DNA of 64,000 bases from Bipolaris cookei (Eukaryota; Ascomycota; Dothideomycetes; Pleosporales; Pleosporaceae), in NCBI GenBank assembly GCA_002286855.1, contig NRSV01000041.1:267501-331500 (forward strand), given 5' to 3'. Shown here in pieces: positions 35,473 through 46,110 of this stretch. A program made the translations under genes and the position numbers. Each line of letters starts with the position of its first letter. The stretch's first letter is position 1. Under the pieces are notes generated by a model. It ran no database searches. It was given only the letters and a program-made list of their open reading frames with translations, and had not been told where the DNA came from.

Positions 35473-36194
35473 TTACCGTGCTCCTCGCCCCCGTCCAGCA
35501 ACACCTCTTGCGATGCCTGTACCGCCTCTTGTGCCCCTTGTGGTGCCGCCGCGGGTAGGGATACCACCGCGCCCGCCAGCGCGTGGTATACCTCCCCTGC
35601 CTCTTGGTAGGCTCGATGTTTTGGCTGCCGGCGCAGGCGTCTGAGGCTTGGATGGAGTCTTGCTGCTTGGGGGGTTGTCAACAAAGGATGTGTCGGTGGT
35701 CAAAAATGTCGCCTCCATGTCCTCTGGCCCCTGTGAGCGGCTAAGGTTGGCAGCCCCGCCGTCGGGCTGGTTCTGTGGCCGCTTGAAGGACTCGTGGATT
35801 GGGGCCTGGAGATGTTTATTAGTAGCCGTGGTACCATGGTTCCGCTTTGAGACGCTGTTTTACGCACCTCTGGGAAGTCGACGCAGAAGGCGTTCATGTT
35901 CATGCCGTAGAGAAAAGCGGCAAAGCTCTCGGAGAAGCGGGCCAGACTCTCATGCATTAATTGCAGCTGCATGAAGTTTTGCTCGAGGTCTGCCATGGCG
36001 TCGCTCAGCTCTGCAAAGCCATCCTGAAGGCCTTCGAGCGCATTGTCGGAAGCAGAGGCGGCACGGCCGCGCTGAGAAGAGTCGCGTAGTGAGGAGCGCG
36101 AAGAAGGGCGAAGGGGCGTCGTGGGGCGGGAGCGAGGGGATTTACTACGGGTGCGCCGGTAGGATGGAGTTGTTGTGGGCGTTGTGGACGCCAT
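35473..36194 (-). CDS. DAM1: DASH complex subunit Dam1
   Basis: Exons on the minus strand, 36194-35868 and 35805-35473, with a 62-bp intron, give 219 residues. The Dam1 core is unmistakable: DNALEGLQDGFAELSDAMADLEQNFMQLQ and SLARFSESFAAFLYGMNMNAFCVDFPEAP, at about residues 50-112. The N-terminal 45 residues are Ser/Thr/Arg/Pro-rich. After the core comes a linker and a C-terminal tail of RGG/RGR repeats that is longer and more arginine-glycine-rich than in yeast. Dam1 is a ring component that couples kinetochores to microtubule ends, and its tail is a target of Aurora B/Ipl1 in yeast. The start was chosen at the ATG preceding the Thr/Pro-rich segment; an upstream in-frame extension has no convincing start. 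Confidence 0.93.
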
Positions 36195-36780
36195 GGATGG
36201 TTGGGTGTTATTGGTAGTGTTGGTGTTGGTGTTGGTATTGGTTTTGTTGTTCTTGTTGTTGCTGCTGGCTGAGGGGCAGGGCCCTGGAGTAATGGCACAC
36301 GAACGCGAGGGGCTCCCTAGACTTTTGAGGACAACGGTGCGCTGATGGGATGAAGATTGGTTGTACGTAGATGTGTACTCACACACCCACGTACCTACAT
36401 AGCTCTATGTGTACAAAATAACCGGTACCGCTCGCCCGCCCGCCTCCCCCACGCGCTAGGACATATGCGTCGATGATGGCATTGCCCGAGTCGGTAGTAC
36501 CGATAATGTGCATTCTCCCTGTATGCCTATCCTATCCGATGTACGCACATGGGTACTTAACTACATATGCCCCTCGCACGCGCAGAGGTCAGTGATTTAG
36601 CCAGAGACGCTCCCTTAAGGCGGCCCGCCGTCTCCGCCGTCTCCCCCGCCTTGCTTGTCCGTGTCTGCTCCGCCATAAGGCACGAAGGCACTGCTGCGCC
36701 GCCCGACCCGGCAACATCGCCCGACGTCACCCTAGTGGGCACAAGTGCCGCTCACCTTGAGCCTCAGCGAAGTGACATTC
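36195..36780. other. Divergent promoter region, DAM1 and CRAL-TRIO genes
   Basis: About 590 bases between two divergent genes, with GC-rich and CT-rich tracts and no additional gene supported. Confidence 0.5.
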
Positions 36781-38616
36781 ATGTTGCGTCGCGCACAGCC
36801 CCAGCGACGACTATTGCAGACCTCCTTCATAAAGCATCGACCCTCTGCCAATCCTCTCCACCACCTCCGCGCCCCCTTCTTCGCCTCCTATAGCCCCGCC
36901 CGCCCAGTCACGCGGGCATATATAACACATCATCGCCGGCACTACACGGCACATACACCATACAAGAACAGCGGGTTCGACCTCTGGGCCGTAGCAGTAA
37001 TCGCAGGCCTCGCCATTGGCAGCGCTCTTCTTGTGTCTTTTGTATCAAGCACCTCAGGGGCAGAGACCGCAAGAGCCCCTCGCTCGACCCAGTCCGCTGC
37101 CTACGACTTTGCAGACTCGTACCTAGTCATGGCGCCAAACACCCCGGCCGGCCGGCCAGGCACCCTCACACCCGACCAGGAGAAGAAGCTGCGCGAGCTA
37201 TGGGGGGTTGTATTGAAGATTTTTGGGGTTGAGGTGGGGTCGGACGAAACAAACGGGACAACCGCGCCGGTCGAGGAGGAAGTGCTGTCGCCTGCAGCAG
37301 ACGGGAAAAAGGACAAGAAGAAGAGCCGTTTGCATGTCTTTAAGAGAAGCAAGGGCGACAAAAATGCAGACGACAAATCGTCGACTGTCTCGGAAGCGTC
37401 GACTCCCGCCGCGGACCTAAGCAAATTGTCCATATCTGCCGAAGATGACAAGTTTGGCCAAACTGCAGAGTTCAAGGCCGCAATAGCAAACATTCCCCCA
37501 GAGGAGCTGCGGAAAACCTTTTGGAGCATGGTCAAGCACGACCATCCCGATGCGCTCCTCCTTCGCTTCTTGCGCGCCAGGAAATGGGACGTCGAGAAGG
37601 CGCTGGTCATGATGATCTCAACAATGCAGTGGAGGCTGAATGAAATGCATGTCGACGACGACATCATGAAGAACGGTGAGCTTGCCGCTCTCGAGACCAC
37701 GGCGACCGACGCAAAGGAGAAGAAGAATGCAGACGACTTCCTGGCACAACTGCGCATGGGCAAGAGCTATTTGCACGGGCTGGATAGTGAGGGGAGGCCA
37801 ATGTGCTTTGTTCGCGCAAGGTTACACAAGGCTGGTGAGCAGACTGAAGAAAGTCTGGAAAGATTCACCGTCTACTTGATTGAGACGGCGCGCATGCTGC
37901 TGAGGCCGCCGATTGATACAGCTGTATGTTGATGTGATGATGAGACAGCAGAGTGTTCATACTGACGTCTACAGACTATCGTTTTCGACATGACCGACTT
38001 TTCCATGGCCAACATGGACTATACACCTGTCAAGTTTATGATCAAATGTTTTGAAGCAAACTACCCCGAATCTCTTGGAACCGTCTTGGTCTACCGTGCA
38101 CCCTGGGTGTTCAACGCGGTCTGGGCTGTGCTCAAGGGGTGGTTAGATCCTGTTGTTGCCGGCAAAGTTCACTTTGTAAAGAATGTACAAGACTTCAGCA
38201 CCTTTGTGCCCAAGTCGCAGATTCCGACCGAGTTGGGCGGAGACGAAAAGTGGGAGTACAAGTACCCTGAGCCCGTACCTGGGGAAAATGACAAGATGAA
38301 GGAGGAAGGACCGAAGCAAGAGCTACAAAAGGAGAGGCAGGGTATTGTAGACAAGTACGAGGCTACAATAGTCGAGTGGGTTCGTGTAGGTGACAGCGCG
38401 TCGCTGGAAGAGAAGAGGAAAGAAAGAGACGCGCTGGCAGAGCAGCTGAGGCAGAACTACTGGAAGTTGGATCCATATGTTCGAGCGCGTTCGCTGTACG
38501 ACCGCCTGAAAGTGATTCAAGAAGGAGGCAAACTCGACTTTTACAGCAAGGAGGCCGAGCCTGCTGTCAGCGCACCCGCCAAAGCCGGGGAGACGAGCGC
38601 CAACGACGTTGACTAG
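36781..38616 (+). CDS. Sec14-like CRAL-TRIO phospholipid-transfer protein
   Basis: Exons 36781-37923 and 37975-38616, with a 51-bp intron, give 594 residues from ATG 36781 or 478 from ATG 37129. The CRAL-TRIO N domain (LLRFLRARKWDVEKALVMM) and lipid-binding domain follow, including GRPMCFVRARLH, TIVFDMTDFSMANMD and YRAPWVFNAVWAVLKGWLDP; a charged C-terminal helix-rich tail closes the protein. The upstream 116 codons are open and encode an Arg-rich, Ser/Ala-rich leader and one hydrophobic segment (AVAVIAGLAIGSALLVSFV), which could be a mitochondrial presequence and membrane anchor. A TATATAA at 36919 argues instead for the shorter start. Function by family: phosphatidylinositol/phosphatidylcholine exchange between membranes. 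The start is the main uncertainty; the domain call is solid. Confidence 0.85.
36919..36925 (+). promoter_or_regulatory. TATATAA box (candidate)
   Basis: A consensus TATATAA lies 204 bases upstream of the internal ATG at 37129 and inside the N-terminal extension of the CRAL-TRIO frame. If used, transcription would begin near 36950 and the protein would start at 37129; the TATA may instead be incidental. Confidence 0.35.
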
Positions 38617-40261
38617 GACTCGAAGGCTCTGCTGCTTGGGTGACCGTGCTACTTCGAACTCTCAACACCCAGGCCAACGGTTCGAAGTAGTAGTTTAAAG
38701 AAACCGTTTATTTTATTTTTTTTTGCACACGCACGTAGCCTCTAGATATTCTCATTGCTGCTACTCTAGCTAATGAGGTGGCTCTTGTCTCTTGTCTTTT
38801 ATTTTGTTGTTACTTTCTTTTTCTTCTTTTTCTTTCTTCTTTGCTTTTTTCCCCTCATTCGATCATGCATTGCAACAAAGACAAGGACCAAAAAGAAAAG
38901 GAAAGGAAATTAGACGGGCAAGGGAGGGGTAAAAAACGGACAGAGAGACAGATGCATACACAAGTATACACATGCACTCACATGTACAGCACTCTAGTTA
39001 TCGTAATAGTATTCTCCCCTTTTTTTTCTTTCCCAGGTCTAGCTGTTTCGTTAGCGATGTTTAAACTTTGCTATCGTGACTCGAGATAGTTTGATACCTC
39101 GCGCCCCCCTTTTATTTTTTTTCGTTCCCGCAAACCAGCCTTGTTTTGAGATTGACCTGTCGCGTGGCCAATTTCCAATAACAACATCAACACCAACATC
39201 AACAACACAACCTTGGCCAGAGGCAGACAGACACGCAAACAAGAACAACAAGACAGGAACACGAACAGCATAAACAGCGGTGTGTTTGAAACTTGGCTCC
39301 ATTTGCCCATATTGACCGGACAGGTGCGGGTGTGGGCGCGCGTGCGCGCGTGTGTGTGCGTGTATGTGTATGTGTGTGTGTGTGTGCGCAACTTTGTTAT
39401 ATGCATGCATGTCGAGTACCAAAAAAAAATGCGTGACTAGACCAAAGTGTATTGTGCTGTGAACAAGTACGGCTGGGATCGAAACCCACAGTCTCAATCG
39501 GACATTTTTGCTCCTCACATGTGGCACCCTGGGGGCTTTTTCTCGATCTGCATCGTGCGGCTAGTCGGCGGAATGACGTCACACCCTTGTCTGTTTTTGC
39601 TTTTGCCTTCCTTCTTACTCTCTTTCTTCATTTTACTTCTTAACCTCTTTGCATACGGTATCACCGCCCTCGGCGCGCCAGCCGCCCAACCCCTTTTTAC
39701 TTTTACCCTTTGTTTTCCTTTCCCTACTTTGCCCACCTCGTGCCTTGTTTTGCCCGTCGGGGTTTTTTTTATTCGTCTATCGCTTGCCAGAAGGGGGGGC
39801 ATGTGGGCACATAGAAATGGATGCATGGGTGCGAGTTTACTTAATGGGGCCCGGAGACGCTAGAGCAAACTGCGCGGTCCGAGTGGGTCGACGCTACACC
39901 AGAAACAAACGTCTCTCCACGCCGACTCGTCTTGAATGCTCAATATCCTTTTTCAGCATTTTGCTTTGGGCTCTCCTATCTTGCCAGCTAATAATACAGT
40001 TTATTCTAATGGAAGAGGAAGGTGTCATGGGTGCAAAGAGGAGTGGACGGGGGACGCAAGGCATGTCAGGGCTGGTAGTGCCATGACGACAGCGTCGTGC
40101 GATTTCATTTGAAGGATTTGTTTTCCAACGCAGAGAGCAGGGCTGTTGCGGCGTTGTCTCAATTAAGGTAATAGTTGCACATTATTTTGTGTACACTTTT
40201 CTTCTGATGTCCCAAACCACGTTTTGCGTTGGTCTCTTTGCCCATGGCAACAGTTTCCCTT
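38617..40261. other. Long convergent intergenic stretch with T-rich and GT-rich tracts
   Basis: About 1.65 kb between two 3' ends, longer than needed for terminators. It contains T- and C-rich runs (for example 38800-38850 and 39590-39740) and a GT/CG microsatellite at 39323-39390. Open frames here are low-complexity and not credible genes. Confidence 0.55.
39323..39390. repeat. (GT)n/(GC)n microsatellite
   Basis: A tract of alternating purine-pyrimidine (GTGCGGGTGTGGGCGCGCGTGC..., then TGTGTG repeats), read directly. It is the kind of sequence that can flip to Z-DNA and is unstable in length. Confidence 0.8.
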
Positions 40262-41626
40262 CTATGAAACGACTTTGATATCCCGGCCACCCCTTGTTCT
40301 GTGGCTTTCGTGGCTGCTGACTTCGTCCATTTGCACAGCTATTTCATTTGCGTTGTCGAGTCCGCTCTGGACTGCTTCGGCGACATGCTCTCTGGGCGCG
40401 GCTTCGCCCGTTCGCGATGTCGAGGCACCTGACTTGTCCCCGTCGGCGTCTGCTCCGGCTAACGTGAGTCCCTGTGCGGGACGGTAGGTAATTTTGCCCT
40501 CGGCAGCGGCGGCGAGACGTTGCTTTTGGCCAGCCTCTCCGGCCCGACCTAATACACCGGCAATAACTTGGATGCAGCGCAGACTATGGCAGTGTCAACA
40601 GCAGGAACAATGGTTCGTCATAGCACTCTTACCTGTCGTCATTGGCCGGGATTGGGTAGGTGACCCAAGTGGGGTCTGCATTGGTGTCGATGACACCAAT
40701 GGTTGGGATGTTGTTCAGGGCGCATTCATGGAGCAGGACGTAGTTTTCCAATGGGTTCATGCACACGACAAGATCTGGGCGAAGGGCAGGCCGGTCGTAG
40801 AGTTGCTCGTCAAAGCCCTTGACCTCCTCATCCAGCTCGTTGACGACCTTTGTCTTGCACCTCCCGAGGATCTGCTGGCCGTTTGTGATGCTGCCGGGGA
40901 TCCAGCGCTCGAACAAGTGATAGCCCTTGGCCAGCTCGGCGGCTCTGGCAACGGCCCTGTCCTGGCCATCACGGGTTCCCACAAATAGTATCATGCCTCC
41001 CCGTCGGGCGACTTCCTGGACAACCTTTGCGGATCGACGCAGATGGGCGGCGGTGACTTCAAGCGAGATGATGTGGACGCCCTGCCTGATGCCGTGTATG
41101 TAGCGGGCATTTGCGGGGTTCCAGAGCGACGTGACATGGCCTTGGTGGGCTTCGGAGGCGAGGAGCAGCTCGAGGGTAACGTCGGCAGGCGAGGGCGGGT
41201 GGTTGAGCAGCGTGTGCGGGCGGTAGTGCGGGGCAATATCGGACCCCAGCTTTCCCAGCATCTTGGCTGGAGCGTGTTAGTAGGGCTGCGATGCGGCCGT
41301 GGTGGAGGTGGGATATGGCGTACCCTGCTGCTTGTACAGGTGGTACTGCGCAGCCACATGGTCGTGGGCCTGGGAATCGGGGCCAATTGAGGGCACCGGG
41401 TGGTGGCCTTGGGTGTTGAGCTGGGCCTCGAGCGACTGGACCTGCTTCAGGCTGTTGTCGGTCGAAGCCTCGATGGCGGCGATGTCGGTGGAGAGAAAGC
41501 GGCGCAACGGGCGGGACTGGCCACGGGCGAGTGCCCGGAAGCCTGGTGATGGACAGTCAGCAGTGGGCAGAGTCGCGACAGGCGTGTATGCATACCAGTG
41601 CGGGCGGCAATGCTCCTCACAATCAT
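40262..41626 (-). CDS. MRP4: Mitochondrial small-subunit ribosomal protein uS2m
   Basis: Four exons on the minus strand, 41626-41596, 41542-41324, 41266-40633 and 40583-40262, with introns of 53, 57 and 49 bp, give 401 residues. The core matches bacterial RpsB/uS2: FVGTRDGQDRAVARAA, the Rossmann-like strand RPDLVVCMNP, and HECALNNIPTIGVIDTNADPTWVTYPIPANDD. The N-terminus (MIVRSIAARTG, then a basic Arg/Ser-rich segment) is a mitochondrial targeting sequence, followed by a coiled region. The C-terminus is extended by about 95 Ala/Glu-rich residues after the uS2 fold, as in other fungal versions. It acts in the mitochondrial 37S ribosome. Splice sites are all GT-AG in consistent phases. It is divergent from WC-1, about 1.05 kb away. 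Confidence 0.93.
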
Positions 41627-42674
41627 GCTGTGTGAGCGCACGTCGTGCAGTCGCAGGCGTGCCAAAATCTCGCAGCCCGGGGCGGCACGCCAAGCACCGT
41701 ACCGCGTTAGGCCTGTCCGGGCAAGGCGCATGCCTCAGCCTCAGCACCAGCCTCTCCACACTGGCGACATGGGCGACGGGCATGCCAGGCTGCCCAATTG
41801 CCCGTCGTGGGCCGAGTCGGAGGAGCTGCGAGGGCACCACCATGGATGGCTGCGAGGGGGCGCCGGTTGAGCGTGCATCGGTCCCACTCGGAAGAGCAAG
41901 CAGGGCAGGTCATGACAGGAGCGGGCATGGCATTCCCAGAATCCCATGGCGGCCGCTGTGTGGTCCCTGCTGCTGCTGGCTGCTGACGGCCTCTGGCTGC
42001 TGGCTGCTGGCGGCTGGCTGCACTAATCGCGGCATTGCTTTTGGTCCGTCTGGTGCTGCGACGGGCCCTGTTTGGGTGGAGTATACATATGTAGGTATGT
42101 GCGTCTGTGTCCGAGTCTGTGTCCATACCCAGTAGTGTATGTATGTGTGCGAGTGCGCATGCTACTGCGACGGCCGCACCGCCCGTGCTGAGGCCCCGAG
42201 CATTGCGCGCCAAAGCCACTGACATCTTTCTGTGCTTGTCTGCAACTATCCCGCACCCGGTCATTCTTGGCGGCTAGTGCATTCGACTCAGCCTGCACAT
42301 CTCGCCCTGCACATCCAACCTCCACCCCCCCTCCAACCCCCAGACCTGCCCGACCACATCCCACGGCCTCTGCAAATGGCCTGCGCCTAGCTGGCCCTCC
42401 GCCCCTCGCCCTCTCATGCCAGTTGCCTCGCCCTGCTCGCTGCTGTCGCTGCTGCCTGCACCCCCGCCGCCACGGCTGCTTCTGCTGCTTCCGCTGCTTT
42501 CACCCTCCTCGCCGTCGCCGCCGCCGCCACCACCGCCACAACGCACCGCCGGGCCACAGAAGCGATAGCGCACAACACCGCCCACGGGCGCCTGCCGCCC
42601 TCTTGGATGCCCACAACCCGGTGCTCGACGCTGTTTCCCGCCGCCCCAGTATCACGCCCGCCCCACTGCCCGCC
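41627..42674. other. Divergent region between MRP4 and WC-1
   Basis: About 1.05 kb that must hold the WC-1 promoter and 5' leader. Composition is G-rich on the left, C/T-rich near the WC-1 start, with a TGTG/GTAT tract at 42087-42160. The frame upstream of the WC-1 ATG is open, but without an ATG of good context. Nothing else is supported. Confidence 0.55.
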
Positions 42675-45600
42675 ATGAACGGCTACCCATACCCTCCGCG
42701 GCCCTATGGCCAGGCCAACAACGGGTCCATGATGATGGGGCTCGAGGCCGATGCCATGAACGGCTTCGACATGTCCGAGGGCCAGTCGCTCGACTCAATG
42801 GTCACCCAGAACGACAAGGAAAACCGCAGGCAGAGCATGCCGCCCTTCGTGCGAGGCCCGCAGCAGATGAACCTGGGAAGCCCCGAGACGCGCCGGCTGA
42901 GCATGATGAACTTTGGCGACCCCAATGGTGGAGACATGGAGGATTTTCGTTTCGACATGTCCTCGGCCACCATGGACAACCTCATGCACTCCAACACGCC
43001 CTCGTTCCCACGCTCCACGGCCGCCATGCAAAATGACCAGCTTCCTGCCACCGACCTCAGCATCGGCAGCCAGTACCAAGGCCAGGCATCGCCCTTTCCC
43101 CCGATGACCGCCCCAGGCTCGGCCTATGCCTCACCTATGCATCAGAAAACTTCTCTCGACCTGGAAATGTCGTCGTATCAAAATGGCATTAACATGTCGC
43201 TCGACATGAACGACTCGCTCAACATGATGCCCTCGGACATGAACATGTTTCCTGGCAACCAGTTCAACTCTCCCCTGCTCGGCTCTCCCCTCAGCCAAGA
43301 CTTTGTCGGTCCCATTCCCACTGCTCCACAGGACAACGCCAACAACAACAACAACAACAACAACAATAACACCAACAACAATAGTAACACCAACACCAAC
43401 ACCAACACCAACACCCACACCAATAGCAATAGCAGCAACAATACACCTTCCACACAAGCCCAAGACCATTTCAAACGCCCTTCAGTAAACAACACACCCG
43501 ACGTGAAGTCGGGTAGATCCAGCTACCTCAGTCGAGCACTCAGTCAAGACCAGACCAGCATGCGTTCCCATTCTAGGCCTCAGAGCGACCGCCACTCGTC
43601 CAACAACGTCCCCACACGTATGACACTGGCTTCCCTGCGCAATCAACAGCCTGTGGCACAAGACCCTGCACAGGATTTGCCCAAAGACGTCATCAACAAG
43701 CAGTTACGCGAATCCAACGTTCCCTGGCAGACACCCGCTGGCGGATTTCCCTCAACCATGCACCGGAATCCTCACATGAAGACACAGTTCAAGAACGCGT
43801 ATTCATCAACCGGATTCGACATGCTTGCCGTATTGGTAGGTTCACAACTCGGCCATTGTACATGGCTCGTCAAAGCTAACCCCAGACTAGATGCGAGTCG
43901 CAACCAGACCTGACCCCCAGATCGATATCGGCTCTGTTGACCTTTCCTGTGCTTTTGTCGTGTGCGACGCAGAGCTGGATGATATCCCTATCGTATATTG
44001 CTCGGAAAATTTTGAAAGACTTACCGGCTACACACGGCATATGATTCTTGGGCGAAATTGTCGCTTTCTGCAAGCCCCGGATGGCAAGGTCGAATCTGGC
44101 ATCAAGCGCAACTATGTCGACGACGATTCTGTTTACTATTTGAAGAATATGATCGAGAATCGTGCAGAGGCACAAATCAGTCTGATCAACTATCGAAGGG
44201 GTGGGCAGCCTTTTATGAACCTCTTGACCATGATTCCTATCCCATGGGAGCCCGGTGGCAAGACCAAATTCTTCATCGGTTTCCAGGTCGATCTTGTAGA
44301 ACAGCCAGGTGCAATGACGAACAAGAACTCGGGTAGGTTTTGCATCTTTATTTTGTACTCCCACACTTGTGCTAACAGTGTTACAGATGGTTCCTACAGA
44401 GTCAACTACCAACGTGGAATGTCTATACCAAGTTATGTTTTTAGCGACCACCTCAAACCACAGCAAGCCGAACAAGGCCAAACAATATCAAAAGATGAAG
44501 TGTCCAACGTCCTGGCCGCGTATAGTGGAGGTGGAGACTCGGAAATGACAAGACGCATCTGGGACAAGGTTCTCCTCGAAAACTGCGACGATGTGGTGCA
44601 CGTGTTATCACTCAAGGGTCTCTTCTTGTACTTGTCGCCTGCCAGTAATCGGATATTAGAATACGACCCAAGCGAGCTCGTTGGAACAGCGTTATCTTCC
44701 GTTTGCCACCCTAGCGACATTGTCCCAGTAACCAGAGAATTGAAAGAGACGACAAGTGGCGCCTCTGTAAATGTCGTTTTCAGGATACGGCGGAAAAAAA
44801 GTGGCTACATGTGGTTCGAAGGTCATGGCTCATTGCATACCGAGCAGGGCAAGGGCCGGAAATGCATCATCCTCGTCGGACGTGAGCGCCCAGTCTACAC
44901 GTTGAGCAAGACCATTGTGCGCGAGTCTGGTGGTGTCGGCGACAATGAGCTGTGGACCAAAATGTCGACGTCTGGTATGTTCCTATATGTTTCGTCAAAT
45001 GTACGACAGCTCCTGGATAAACAACCAGAAGATCTGGTTGGCACCAGCATTCAGTCTCTGATGCGCCAGGAGTCCAAGGTCAATTTTGGGCGGATACTCG
45101 AGTTTGCAAGAGGTGGCAGAAAGGGCGATGTGAAGCACGAGATGATTAACAAGCGTGGCCAAGTACTCCAGGCTTTTACCACAATCTATCCCGGAGATGC
45201 CATCGAAGGCCAAAAGCCCACCTTTGTTGTCGGACAAACACGACTCCTCAAGTACTCACGCAACAGCACTGCTGGTCGCCCTTCCATGTATACAAACACC
45301 AAGCAGGAGCGAGATTCACACATGTTGGGGGGAGCCTCACCTATACCGGGGTCTATAACTGGAAATAACGGAAACTCTGGCAACACTGGAAACAATACTC
45401 CATCGACAACTGCTACAAATCCCCTCTATGTGACGACCGAAGAGTCACCGGCCACATTTGCCGGCCACAACGGTCTGCAGATAGGACACCAAGATCAAAG
45501 TCTTGCTTCGGACGACAATGTTTTTGATGAGCTCAAGACGACAAGAAGTACCAGCTGGCAGTATGAGCTACGTCAAATGGAAAAGCGGAATCGATATCTT

Positions 45601-46110
45601 GCAGAAGAGGTACAGACGCTGCTGGCAGCCAAGAAGAAACGAAAGAGGAGGAAGGGTGCTGGACAGATGCAAAAGGATTGCGCGAATTGCCATACGAGAC
45701 AAACTCCTGAGTGGCGGAGAGGACCTTCTGGGAATCGTGACCTGTGCAATTCGTGTGGGTTGCGGTGGGCAAAGCAGGTAAGCCATGCGTCTTGTGCCCC
45801 AGCTGTATAAACAAACCCCGTACTAATGTCAATGTTCTCATAGCAAGGACGAGTATCGCCGAGAACATCCTCAGCTACAAGCGACAAGAGCAAGAAGAGC
45901 GCTTCACCGCGTCACCACCAAACAAAGTCCGAGGCCGGACAGCAAGCATATAGTCCCTCCACATCAATGGCCACACCCAGTAAACGATCGCCGCAACATG
46001 GCAGTATTAGTGAATCTCATGCCCCCAAAGCGGCACGTACGGAAATAGCTTCTGCACAGGGCTTCATTCCACCACCGGCGATCGACGAGGTAACCGAACC
46101 GGATTCATGA
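42675..46110 (+). CDS. wc-1: White collar-1 blue-light photoreceptor and GATA transcription factor
   Basis: Exons 42675-43835, 43891-44332, 44387-45777 and 45844-46110, with introns of 55, 54 and 66 bp, give 1086 residues. N-terminal region (1-387): Met/Asn/Ser-rich, with a polyasparagine tract near residues 222-255. LOV domain (about 388-535): signature GRNCRFLQAP with the flavin-adduct cysteine at about residue 444, intact. PAS domains B and C follow in exon 3 (about 590-830), then a basic cluster KKKRKRRKGAG and a GATA-type zinc finger C-x2-C...C-x2-C (about residues 966-990; NCHTRQTPEWRRGPSG core). WC-1 binds light-responsive promoters together with WC-2 and drives photoresponses and, in Neurospora, the circadian clock. 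All motifs are intact, the splice junctions are in phase, and the length is near the Neurospora protein (about 1167). Confidence 0.97.
43334..43442. repeat. AAC/ACC trinucleotide repeat coding for polyasparagine
   Basis: Inside WC-1 exon 1, a run of AAC codons interspersed with ACC and AAT codes for Asn and Asn-Thr. It is an unstable codon repeat that likely differs between isolates. The reading frame is kept through it. Confidence 0.85.

Noticed and set aside
39051..39863. Overlapping open frames between the CRAL-TRIO and MRP4 genes
   Set aside because: They translate microsatellite and T/C-rich tracts (repeated His-Thr, Val-Cys and similar) and lack any family signature.
42267..42674. N-terminal extension of WC-1 upstream of ATG 42675
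   Set aside because: The frame is open but proline/arginine/cysteine low-complexity with no good ATG; the first in-frame ATG gives the expected Met/Asn-rich start.
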